From: a bacterium
GTDB lineage: Bacteria; Planctomycetota; Planctomycetia; Pirellulales; Pirellulaceae
Assembly (NCBI GenBank): GCA_024743355.1
Contig: JANSWS010000028.1
Location: 1-35,494, forward strand
Direction of reading: 5' to 3'
DNA length: 35,494 bases
Shown: positions 30,245 through 35,494 of the stretch, piece by piece
Layout: each line of letters opens with the position of its first letter
How positions within the stretch are numbered: the first letter of the stretch is position 1
The notes under the pieces: model-generated
Database searches by the model: none
The model's input: only the letters and a program-made list of their open reading frames with translations
What the model was told of the DNA's origin: nothing
Position numbers and translations under genes: made by a program

Positions 30245-30284
30245 GCGCCTAATCAGCGCCAGAACTGAGCCATTATAGTAGAGG
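30245..30284 (+). promoter_or_regulatory. Cassette promoter motif, copy 9
   Basis: GCGCC at 30245 and 30256, GAACTGAGCC, and TATAGT at 30274-30279, with the 29-nt spacing. This is close to the consensus of all nine copies. Confidence 0.72.
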
Positions 30285-30302
30285 CGGGAATTACCCCGCC
30301 TC
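30281..30302 (+). promoter_or_regulatory. TTACC hairpin, copy 13
   Basis: GAGGCGG pairs with CCGCCTC around GAATTACC. It starts two bases after TATAGT and is followed directly by a second hairpin of the family. Confidence 0.55.
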
Positions 30303-30323
30303 GCTCGGACTTACCAACCGAGC
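30303..30323 (+). promoter_or_regulatory. TTACCA hairpin, copy 14
   Basis: GCTCGG pairs with CCGAGC around the 9-nt loop ACTTACCAA. It is the second of a tandem pair and precedes AACCTTGGAGAACC. Confidence 0.7.
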
Positions 30324-30349
30324 CCTACTCAAACCTTGGAGAACCAATA

Positions 30350-30592
30350 GTGAAGATTCGCTTCCACAACAACGAGTTCGTTCGTTCCCATGGCCGCCTT
30401 CCAAGTGGTCGCGGGAGCTGGGCATTCCAGATCAGCCACATCAACGACTTCGAAGGGACAGCCGATGTCCACTTCTCCCAAGGCGGCATGACGCTGACCG
30501 AGGCCAAAAAGGCCATGAAGCCGGTCCTGATGGCTGAAGCCGAAAAGCTGGTCCCAGGATGTTCCCGCGTCGATGTCGACGTTCTGCCCTAA
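30350..30592 (+). CDS. Small hypothetical protein
   Basis: GTG 30350 follows CCTTGGAGAACCAATA. The 80-residue product looks like a small alpha/beta domain (KIRFHNNEFVRSHGRLPSGR, TADVHFSQGGMTLTEAKKAM). It is the first gene after the best promoter copy. The function is unknown. Confidence 0.65.
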   Translation: MKIRFHNNEFVRSHGRLPSGRGSWAFQISHINDFEGTADVHFSQGGMTLTEAKKAMKPVLMAEAEKLVPGCSRVDVDVLP

Positions 30593-30594
30593 CT

Positions 30595-30622
30595 GACACA
30601 CTCGACCACCAATCGAGTCGTT
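30595..30622 (+). repeat. 28-nt post-stop repeat, copy 1
   Basis: Identical to 30812-30839. It begins GACACA a few bases after a stop codon and holds the hairpin ACTCGA/TCGAGT with loop CCACCAA, then CGTT. Looser relatives starting GACACAC occur after stops at 7931 and 34172. It precedes an AAGGAG site. Confidence 0.75.
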
Positions 30623-30646
30623 ACCCATAACCAAGGAGCTTTTGAA

Positions 30647-30811
30647 ATGACCGTCACCATCCAGATACATACCGTCCGCAATGCTTACCGAGTCGTCAGC
30701 CAGCAAGGCGAAGCGACGATGGAAGTCGCGAGCTTCCAGTCCGCCGAAAGACTGGCTCGTTTTACCTTCGGGAAGGACGTTCAGATCACGCGAGAAATCG
30801 CTGAGTGGTAA
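30647..30811 (+). CDS. Small hypothetical protein (54 residues)
   Basis: ATG 30647 follows CCAAGGAGCTTTTGAA. The product (TVTIQIHTVRNAYRVVSQQG, EATMEVASFQSAERLARFTF) reads as three strands and a helix, a compact small fold. The clear ribosome binding site and the flanking 28-nt repeats support it as a real gene. The function is unknown. Confidence 0.65.
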   Translation: MTVTIQIHTVRNAYRVVSQQGEATMEVASFQSAERLARFTFGKDVQITREIAEW

Positions 30812-30839
30812 GACACACTCGACCACCAATCGAGTCGTT
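30812..30839 (+). repeat. 28-nt post-stop repeat, copy 2
   Basis: An exact copy of 30595-30622, placed directly after the TAA of the 54-residue gene. It can form the same 6-bp hairpin with loop CCACCAA. Confidence 0.75.
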
Positions 30840-30888
30840 CTCAATGGCGGGCATTGCTGCCCGCCGCATTTCACCAAGGAGACAAGAT

Positions 30889-31230
30889 ATGCCCCATAGC
30901 ATTGACTGGACGTTCGAGGAACTCGGGCGTCACGAAGACATCACCATCGAATGCACCATCGAGTTTTACGAAGACGGCGATGAACGCGGCGACTGGCTGT
31001 CTATCGACGTGGTCCGCCTCAAGTCGATCCAGTTCGGCGACCTGACCCCGATCGTCCCCGGCGACAACTGCCCACTCACGCTGGCGGCTGCCGAGGGCTG
31101 GGCCAAGAGCCTCGCGGAAGCTCGCGAAGACGACATCATCCAGACGTACTGCCAGCAGGAAGCGGACAAGGACGAAGCCGCCGAAGAATACTACTACGAC
31201 CTGGAGCGTAGAGCGAGGTACGAGTTATGA
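30889..31230 (+). CDS. Acidic hypothetical protein
   Basis: ATG 30889 follows CCAAGGAGACAAGAT. The 113-residue product is strongly acidic (ITIECTIEFYEDGDERGDW, CQQEADKDEAAEEYYYDLER), with strands in the first half and helix in the second. Acidic small phage proteins sometimes mimic DNA, but nothing here proves that. Its stop overlaps the next ATG. Confidence 0.7.
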   Translation: MPHSIDWTFEELGRHEDITIECTIEFYEDGDERGDWLSIDVVRLKSIQFGDLTPIVPGDNCPLTLAAAEGWAKSLAEAREDDIIQTYCQQEADKDEAAEEYYYDLERRARYEL

Positions 31231-31694
31231 CCGAAGAAAAATTGCAAAACCTGCTCCGCGATCTGATGAGCGCCGAAGAAATCGGACTCAACGAAGACGA
31301 CGTGAACGATCTGGCCGGCGAGCTGCAAGGCAAGGCCCGGACGTTCTCCGACCATGGCGTGCTGACCAATAACAAGGGAATCGTAGTCGAGTTCGAAGAC
31401 GGCTCCGAGTTCCAAATCACCATCGTCCAGTCGAAAGGATCACGGTTAACTCTCAACTCAAAGAGGAAGCCCATGGCGATCAGAAAGAAGTCAAAGGAGT
31501 TTAAGAAGCCGGTCATCGACTTGACCGGACCCGAAGGCAACGCCTTCTGCCTGCTAGGTAAAGCGTCCAGCTTAGCTCAGCAGCTCGGCATCGAGCCGCA
31601 GCCCATCCTCGACGAGATGATGGCCGGCGACTACGAGCATCTGATCCAAGTTTTCGATAAGCACTTCGGCCAGTACATCGACCTAGAAAGGTAG
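31227..31694 (+). CDS. Hypothetical protein
   Basis: The 155-residue product starts at ATG in an ATGA overlap. The N-terminal part is acidic and helical (LQNLLRDLMSAEEIGLNEDD), then strands (GIVVEFEDGSEFQITIVQSK), a basic linker (SKRKPMAIRKKSKEFKKP) and a second unit (NAFCLLGKASSLAQQLGIEP) ending in a helix. No family is recognised. Confidence 0.7.
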   Translation: MTEEKLQNLLRDLMSAEEIGLNEDDVNDLAGELQGKARTFSDHGVLTNNKGIVVEFEDGSEFQITIVQSKGSRLTLNSKRKPMAIRKKSKEFKKPVIDLTGPEGNAFCLLGKASSLAQQLGIEPQPILDEMMAGDYEHLIQVFDKHFGQYIDLER

Positions 31695-31696
31695 CC

Positions 31697-31957
31697 ATGG
31701 AGATTGTCTACGAACACGACGAGTACGAGATCATGGTCATGCGTCCCGACCAAGGGCCATGCGAGGTCATTAACTTCGACGGGGAATCCCACTACGGGAC
31801 GCTGCCCCGCGACGTGGACGAGCGCACCGCTGCCCTGGTCGTGCGGTGGCTCAAGGTCGGCATCGACCACGGGATCGAGATCGGGATCGAGCAGAATAAA
31901 GGCGACATCCGAAAACAGTGGCGCAGCTTGCAATACGCGATGGGGCTCAAAGAATGA
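31697..31957 (+). CDS. Small hypothetical protein
   Basis: ATG 31697 follows AAAGGTAGCC. The 86-residue product has a beta-like N-terminus (EIVYEHDEYEIMVMRPDQGP) and a helical, Ile/Gly-patterned middle (VVRWLKVGIDHGIEIGIEQ). It overlaps the next gene by four bases. The function is unknown. Confidence 0.65.
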   Translation: MEIVYEHDEYEIMVMRPDQGPCEVINFDGESHYGTLPRDVDERTAALVVRWLKVGIDHGIEIGIEQNKGDIRKQWRSLQYAMGLKE

Positions 31958-32232
31958 CAGAGCGAGGCTATTCGGCCACCGTGGAACTGCGGCTGGAGAC
32001 AGGGACTAAGACGTTCCAGCTCGCGGCACTCGGGCCGGACCATGCGAGATTCCGTGAGCCCTTGGAGCTGCGAGACTTTTGCGCATTGCCCCAAGAGGCA
32101 GAGATCGTCGTCCGCATCGACGACAACGAGCGGCACTACCCGATCGCTCTGGAGAAGGTCTATATGGACTACTTCACCTACAAGAAAACCGGCGAGTCGC
32201 GACACATCCCCTTGGATAACGAGTCGAAGTAG
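31954..32232 (+). CDS. Small hypothetical protein
   Basis: ATG 31954 overlaps the preceding TGA. The 92-residue product looks beta-rich (YSATVELRLETGTKTFQLAA, EAEIVVRIDDNERHYPIALE) with a short basic end. It is the last gene before the tRNA. The function is unknown. Confidence 0.7.
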   Translation: MTERGYSATVELRLETGTKTFQLAALGPDHARFREPLELRDFCALPQEAEIVVRIDDNERHYPIALEKVYMDYFTYKKTGESRHIPLDNESK

Positions 32233-32321
32233 ATGGAGGGGCTCGACCGGCTCCTGTTGGCACGAACCAAGAGGGCGCGTCATCCGACTAGACGCTGTAG
32301 CACAAGAACCCAAGTCGGAAC

Positions 32322-32394
32322 GGGCAGGTAGTTCAATTGGTTAGAACGGCTGAGACTAATCAGTGCGTTGTCGGTTCGAGTCCGGCACTGCCCA
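32322..32394 (+). tRNA. tRNA, isotype undetermined (atypical 6-nt anticodon loop, possible CUA)
   Basis: The 73-nt cloverleaf has acceptor GGGCAGG/ACTGCCC (6 of 7 pairs; G7-A66 mismatched), D stem GTTC/GAAC with loop AATTGGTTA, anticodon stem GCTGA/TCAGT, variable GCGTT, and T arm GTCGG/CCGGC with loop TTCGAGT. The anticodon loop is GACTAA, only 6 nt and without U33, so the anticodon is uncertain; CUA (32356-32358) is one reading, which would be an amber suppressor. CCA is not encoded. No in-frame TAG recoding is seen in the window. Confidence 0.7.
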
Positions 32395-32411
32395 CTGCAA
32401 GCGGAGGCATC

Positions 32412-32678
32412 ATGATTAAATCGACCCAGAGCAAACGAACGTACACCAGCGTCGTGGAGTACATGACGAAGTATCAGAACGAGGATGGCTTCGACGAGTC
32501 GATCCTAACCAAGCCGGTCAGCACCAACGCGCGGCCTGGAACCAAGGAGAAGGTCGAAGTCCTGCGGGCTCGCCTTGAGAACGGCGAACTGCTGTGGCAC
32601 GAAGGCGATGCGAGCGACATTTGCGCCGAACCGGGATGGAACGCTCGCTATGCAGAGAAAACCAAGACGGCATTCTGA
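32412..32678 (+). CDS. Small hypothetical protein
   Basis: ATG 32412 follows GCGGAGGCATC, 17 bases after the tRNA. The 88-residue product is Lys/Glu-rich and mostly helical (SVVEYMTKYQNEDGFDESIL, KEKVEVLRARLENGELL). Its stop overlaps the next ATG (TGATG). The function is unknown. Confidence 0.65.
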   Translation: MIKSTQSKRTYTSVVEYMTKYQNEDGFDESILTKPVSTNARPGTKEKVEVLRARLENGELLWHEGDASDICAEPGWNARYAEKTKTAF

Positions 32679-32896
32679 TGGATGATCCACCGCAATACGC
32701 GACATGCCCCAAGTGCAAACAAGTCGGCTCCGATGGCGACGACGGATGGGAACACTTAGGCGTGGCCGAAGATAAGCTCCAGTGCCCGCACTGCCTGGAG
32801 GAAGTCGAGATCGTAAAGCTCGCATGGTGCGATGAACCGCCCAAGCAAGACAAGCAGCAGTGCGTTTTCTGTCAAGGGAAGGGAACCGTCGAATGA
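32678..32896 (+). CDS. Zinc-ribbon protein with three CxxC motifs
   Basis: The 72-residue product has CPKC (residues 10-13), CPHC (35-38) and CVFCQGKG near the C-terminus. Four Cys from the first two motifs make a probable zinc ribbon; the last resembles the CxxCxGxG unit of DnaJ-type fingers. It may bind nucleic acid or protein. The start overlaps the previous stop and the end overlaps the next ATG. Confidence 0.7.
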   Translation: MDDPPQYATCPKCKQVGSDGDDGWEHLGVAEDKLQCPHCLEEVEIVKLAWCDEPPKQDKQQCVFCQGKGTVE

Positions 32897-33147
32897 GCAA
32901 ACGCAAGGCGATGCCGACGATCGAGGACTTGAAGCTGTATCAAGACGAACTGAAGTCAAGATTTGGAGCGGACGCGAACATAGCGTATGCCAATATCACC
33001 AGGACTCAATTGTCGGTTGCTCGGCACTATGGCGGGGCGACGGTGCAAGGCAAGCATTTTATCTACAACCCCGAAGACGATTCGCTGATCCGCGAAGATG
33101 TCGTCCAGTGGATCGTAAAGCAAAAGAAGGCAGCTCAATCGAAATGA
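32893..33147 (+). CDS. Small basic hypothetical protein
   Basis: The 84-residue product starts at ATG 32893 in an ATGA overlap after AAGGGAAC. It is basic at both ends (SKRKAMPTIEDLKLYQDELK, VVQWIVKQKKAAQSK) with a central ANIAYANITRTQLSVARHYG. Composition permits nucleic-acid binding. It is coupled to the next gene. Confidence 0.65.
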   Translation: MSKRKAMPTIEDLKLYQDELKSRFGADANIAYANITRTQLSVARHYGGATVQGKHFIYNPEDDSLIREDVVQWIVKQKKAAQSK

Positions 33148-33371
33148 CCGATGAACAAAAGAAGCACGAACGGAACTTTAAGAGGGTTGCCAACAAGAAA
33201 GATTGGAAAGCACCAATCGACGCAATCATTCGCGTAGATGATTTCGAGGCGATCAATGACGCGGTGGAGTTCTTTACGGCCACGACGTTGAGGGTAGACG
33301 AAAACATGGGTCACGGAAAGGTGCGCGTGAAAGCAAAAGGCTACCGAATGGGACCAGCAGGGGACCATTAA
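33144..33371 (+). CDS. Small basic hypothetical protein
   Basis: ATG 33144 overlaps the previous TGA and gives 75 residues (TDEQKKHERNFKRVANKKDW, INDAVEFFTATTLRVDENM), with a basic helical N-terminus and a short alpha/beta end. The family is unknown. Confidence 0.65.
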   Translation: MTDEQKKHERNFKRVANKKDWKAPIDAIIRVDDFEAINDAVEFFTATTLRVDENMGHGKVRVKAKGYRMGPAGDH

Positions 33372-33420
33372 ATAAAAACACGGTGCGACAGACATGTCCA
33401 TCCAGGAAGGGAACTCTCTA

Positions 33421-33720
33421 GTGATAAAGCTGACCGGGATTAGTCCCGACACCGAAGAGAAAACGCGGACGATTATGCGGGTCATCTTCCCGCAGATCAA
33501 AGGGCTCGAAAGGCTTGGCTGGAGAGATCCGGGTCCGGGCGATGACGAGTACGAACTGCTGATCCTCGAAGCCGGTTCGACCGGCATTCATCACGGCTCG
33601 GCATTCCGCGAAAATCCCGACGACTGCGAGCTGAGCTACATGATCTGGGATGGCATTGATAGCTGCCACACGCAACCGCTAAAAGTCTGGCGCGTTCAGA
33701 AGGCCACGTCTGGCACTTGA
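33421..33720 (+). CDS. Hypothetical protein
   Basis: GTG 33421 is preferred because AGGAAGG stands 10 bases before it, while the in-frame ATG at 33394 has no ribosome binding site; the longer form would add nine residues. The product (99 residues) has strands (IKLTGISPDTEEKTRTIMRV) and a GDDEYELLILEAGSTGIHHG segment. No motif is recognised. Confidence 0.6.
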   Translation: MIKLTGISPDTEEKTRTIMRVIFPQIKGLERLGWRDPGPGDDEYELLILEAGSTGIHHGSAFRENPDDCELSYMIWDGIDSCHTQPLKVWRVQKATSGT

Positions 33721-33737
33721 ATCTTTACAGGCCGATA

Positions 33738-33868
33738 ACGCGGGAGCCTCGTGCGATCTAGCCGTATGCTCCCGAGTCGGTCACTATCTCGGACGGCTAG
33801 CTGTGACGTGATCCCCCAGCGTCACGAGCCTCGGGGGCGGCCCCAATAGTGACTCTAGGCCGCCCCCA
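33738..33868 (+). ncRNA. Structured leader RNA with competing stems and a possible pseudoknot
   Basis: CGGGAGC (33741-33747) pairs with GCTCCCG (33768-33774), and CTAGCCG (33758-33764) with CGGCTAG (33794-33800); the two interlock as an H-type pseudoknot. CCGAG/CTCGG (33772-33776/33788-33792) competes with the first pair and would extend the second into a nested hairpin. GTGACG/CGTCAC (33803-33808/33820-33825) and a 10-bp GGGGGCGGCC/GGCCGCCCCC stem (33833-33842/33858-33867) follow. GTCACTAT (33780-33787) is complementary to ATAGTGAC (33846-33853) in the last loop. It precedes the gene at 33885 and looks like a switchable regulatory RNA; the signal is unknown. Confidence 0.55.
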
Positions 33869-33884
33869 TCTATGGAACACCACG

Positions 33885-34172
33885 ATGCACGACAAACACT
33901 ACAGCGGGATCTCGATCGACCAAGTCTGCCGACTCACCGGACTACCGCCAACGTCCCCTGCGCTGCACGCGGTGGGGCTGCCACGCGAGGGCGATCCGCG
34001 AATCGGCGAAGACGTAGGCAAGGGCATCGTCGAAAGCGTCTGGAGAACCGCTACCTGCGACGAAAACGACGGCTTGCTGCACGTCGTCGTCGTTTGCCAC
34101 GGGAACTATTACTCCTACGTCGGACGGGAAACCGCCGCACTGAAACGGCAAAAACAATTGCGGCTGTGGTGA
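33885..34172 (+). CDS. Hypothetical protein behind the 33738-33868 leader
   Basis: ATG 33885 is used because an in-frame GTG at 33849 lies inside the leader hairpin. The 95-residue product has a short HTH-like start (ISIDQVCRLTGLPPTSPA), a central alpha/beta part (HVVVVCHGNYYSYVGRETAA) and a basic tail (LKRQKQLRLW). The ribosome binding site (TGGAAC) is weak, which would suit control by the leader. The function is unknown. Confidence 0.65.
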   Translation: MHDKHYSGISIDQVCRLTGLPPTSPALHAVGLPREGDPRIGEDVGKGIVESVWRTATCDENDGLLHVVVVCHGNYYSYVGRETAALKRQKQLRLW

Positions 34173-34215
34173 CACACTTCCCCACGACCTGAGTCGTTCT
34201 TTACAGCAGGGGATA

Positions 34216-34282
34216 CCAGCGGGGGCGAGACAAGGCCGGTCGCCTTAAACCTCAGTGCCCACCAAAAGCTGCGGCCCGCTGG
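34216..34282 (+). promoter_or_regulatory. Structured leader before the gene at 34310
   Basis: CCAGCGGG (34216-34223) pairs with CCCGCTGG (34275-34282) and encloses GGCGA/TCGCC (34224-34228/34240-34244), which competes with AAGGC/GCCTT in the same place. A GACACAC post-stop motif starts at 34172. No promoter motif is seen. AAGGAG follows at 34299-34304. Confidence 0.45.
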
Positions 34283-34309
34283 ATCTCTGACACTCACCAA
34301 GGAGCGACC

Positions 34310-34558
34310 ATGAACAACATCCTAGTCACCGACTTCACCGACAAAGACATGAGCGGCGACCCCGAGGACGTGATGGTCTTCACCACGCTCTCGGCGGATC
34401 AGATTAAGGCCAAGCTCAAGCTGGCCGGCTGCGGGTTCGAAGACATTTACGCGGTCCCCAATCGCGAGGTCCAGTTCTACGTCTACGAAGCCTGTCACCT
34501 AACGCGGGAGGACGACGACAAGATTCGCGGACTCCTGAAGAAAGCAGCGGCAGCATAA
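34310..34558 (+). CDS. Small hypothetical protein
   Basis: ATG 34310 follows ACCAAGGAGCGACC. The 82-residue product has strands and helices in alternating order (DVMVFTTLSADQIKAKLKLA, REVQFYVYEACHLTREDDDK) and an Ala-rich tail. Its TAA overlaps the next ATG. The function is unknown. Confidence 0.7.
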   Translation: MNNILVTDFTDKDMSGDPEDVMVFTTLSADQIKAKLKLAGCGFEDIYAVPNREVQFYVYEACHLTREDDDKIRGLLKKAAAA

Positions 34559-34767
34559 TGGACATCGACAACCTACGCGCGGCCAAGGCCCGCAAGACCG
34601 TGCTCGAACACTCCGACGACGATTGTCTGCAAGACGCCGTCGTCGATCTGCTGACCGACATGCTGCATCTGTGCAGCGAAGAGAAGTTGGATTTTGTCTG
34701 GCTCAGCCGCATCGCGCAGGGCCACTGCGAGTTTGAACGCGAGAACGAAGGAGCCGCGCAGTCATGA
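34558..34767 (+). CDS. Small acidic hypothetical protein
   Basis: The 69-residue product starts at ATG in a TAATG overlap. It is helical and acidic (NLRAAKARKTVLEHSDDDCL, AVVDLLTDMLHLCSEEKLDF) and ends in the overlap with the next gene. No motif is seen. Confidence 0.65.
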   Translation: MDIDNLRAAKARKTVLEHSDDDCLQDAVVDLLTDMLHLCSEEKLDFVWLSRIAQGHCEFERENEGAAQS

Positions 34768-35039
34768 CCGACGCCAAACAGAAAGAGTTCGTCAAGCGAG
34801 CCACCAATGAAGCCAAGATGGCCTGGGCGGAATATATCCGCAAACACGGCATCGAGATCAAAGACTTCGCCAAGGCTTCGCAGATTCTGACCAAGGAGAT
34901 CCAAGAGGCGATCTGGCCCGCCATCGAAGAGGCCAAGGAAGCCCAGCGGCTTCGGATGGGTGAGATCGCTGCGGCGACCTTCACTGCATCCATGCGCGTC
35001 GCGGGCATCAATGCGGCCAAGAAATGCAGAGGGGTGTGA
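34764..35039 (+). CDS. Helical hypothetical protein
   Basis: The 91-residue product starts at ATG 34764 (ATGA overlap). It is almost entirely helical and Ala/Lys/Glu-rich (DAKQKEFVKRATNEAKMAWA, IEEAKEAQRLRMGEIAAATF). It may be a coiled-coil or DNA-binding bundle. The stop overlaps the next ATG by one base. Confidence 0.7.
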   Translation: MTDAKQKEFVKRATNEAKMAWAEYIRKHGIEIKDFAKASQILTKEIQEAIWPAIEEAKEAQRLRMGEIAAATFTASMRVAGINAAKKCRGV

Positions 35040-35494
35040 TGACAGTGAACTTTGTCGAGAAGTTTCGACACGAAGCGCGGCAGTGGAGCGGGCTCAAGCG
35101 GATCAAAGACTTGCTGTTCGAAGCAGCGGACGTGATCTCTGCCAGGGACCAATTCATCGACGACCTCAAGAGGCAGGTCGCGGTTGCCGCCAGCAAGGCG
35201 GAAGTCCAGCGACAAAAGCTCCACGACCGAGAGCAGGAGATCCATGAGCTGAAAAGCGAAGTGCGTGCCTACCAAAACGAGCAAACAAGTAAATGGGGCG
35301 TGATTAAGTGGGAGGTTAAGTCGTTCGCCAGCGAAAAAATCGAGTTTGATTCAGAAGAGCAAGCGCGGAACTGGTGTCGCCTACATCTTGCTCAGTGGAT
35401 GAACGACAGCGATGCGGTCCGGTTCTTCCGCTGCGATATTTTGGGAGGGTGGACGCTGCGTGCAGTCGTGGTCGATGACCTCGGACAGGAAACC
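35039..35494 (+). CDS. Coiled-coil hypothetical protein (3' end outside window)
   Basis: From ATG 35039 the frame is open for 152 codons to the window edge. The first 85 residues form a charged helix (FVEKFRHEARQWSGLKRIKD, AASKAEVQRQKLHDREQEIH) with coiled-coil character. The second part (WGVIKWEVKSFASEKIEF, LGGWTLRAVVVDDLGQET) is alpha/beta. The start is coupled to the previous stop. No family is recognised. Confidence 0.7.
   Translation, partial: MTVNFVEKFRHEARQWSGLKRIKDLLFEAADVISARDQFIDDLKRQVAVAASKAEVQRQKLHDREQEIHELKSEVRAYQNEQTSKWGVIKWEVKSFASEKIEFDSEEQARNWCRLHLAQWMNDSDAVRFFRCDILGGWTLRAVVVDDLGQET

Noticed and set aside
7538..30323. CRISPR array or insertion-sequence explanation for the repeats
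   Set aside because: The repeats are far apart, each sits between genes in the same order of elements, and there are no equal-length spacers, terminal inverted repeats or transposase genes.
32233..32331. Short ATG frame ending inside the tRNA
   Set aside because: Thirty-two residues, Arg-rich, and the frame runs into the tRNA gene. There is no conserved look or clear ribosome binding site.
32322..32394. Amber stop-codon recoding in this phage
   Set aside because: The tRNA could be read as CUA, but genes end normally at TAG (for example 480, 4542, 9836) and I see no genes with internal in-frame TAG that would need suppression.
33833..33867. 10-bp GC-rich stem as an intrinsic terminator
   Set aside because: No T-run follows it and a gene starts 17 bases later. 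It is treated as part of the leader structure instead.

Overview
This window looks like part of the genome of a tailed double-stranded DNA phage (Caudoviricetes), or a prophage or phage contig. The evidence is a large terminase with Walker and nuclease motifs, a small-terminase candidate beside it, an HK97-type portal domain, a tail-fibre-like C-terminus at the left edge, and about sixty short, tightly packed genes all on the plus strand, many with ATGA/GTGA stop-start overlaps. Almost every gene has a GGAG-type ribosome binding site. I cannot name the host from sequence alone. The DNA is GC-rich by eye and stop codons look standard (TAA, TGA and TAG are all used).

Layout. 1-1072: end of a structural module (fibre-like protein and two small proteins). 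1133-5831: a DNA-processing block with an adenine-type DNA methyltransferase, an unknown protein and an SNF2/DEAD-like helicase. An intein interrupts the helicase at motif II, and a homing-endonuclease gene is written in a different reading frame inside that intein. 5836-9836: small genes, several tiny membrane proteins, and a TGT/DpdA-like enzyme that may put 7-deazaguanine bases into DNA. 9837-17782: many small unknown genes, a cysteine-peptidase-like protein and a staphylococcal-nuclease homologue. 17835-28883: three consecutive ParB-like proteins (the third fused to a methyltransferase-like domain), a CmoA-like methyltransferase, terminase subunits, and a 1299-residue portal fused to HAD, 2H-phosphoesterase and ADP-ribosyltransferase domains. 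28884-30216: a long structured leader, a small gene and a sigma-70-family (ECF-like) factor. 30245-35494: more small genes, an atypical tRNA, two structured leaders and a gene running off the right edge.

The intergenic regions carry a repeated expression cassette. In order it has an A-rich/T-rich terminator hairpin, a conserved ~40-nt promoter-like motif (nine copies; the distance from its first GCGCC to the TATAG box is 29 nt in all nine), a hairpin whose stem changes while its loop keeps TTACCA, and a CTTGGAG ribosome binding site. The TTACCA hairpin occurs 14 times, also without the promoter motif. The encoded sigma factor is an obvious candidate reader of the promoter motif, but a host sigma or a T7-like polymerase encoded outside the window is also possible.

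The strongest novelty candidates are the overprinted endonuclease inside the helicase intein, the portal-HAD-2H-ART fusion, the promoter/hairpin cassette family, a two-copy multibranched RNA (9933-10018 and 29061-29142) with a compensatory base change, and a bistable, pseudoknot-capable leader at 33738-33868. All calls were made by reading the sequence; no database search was run.
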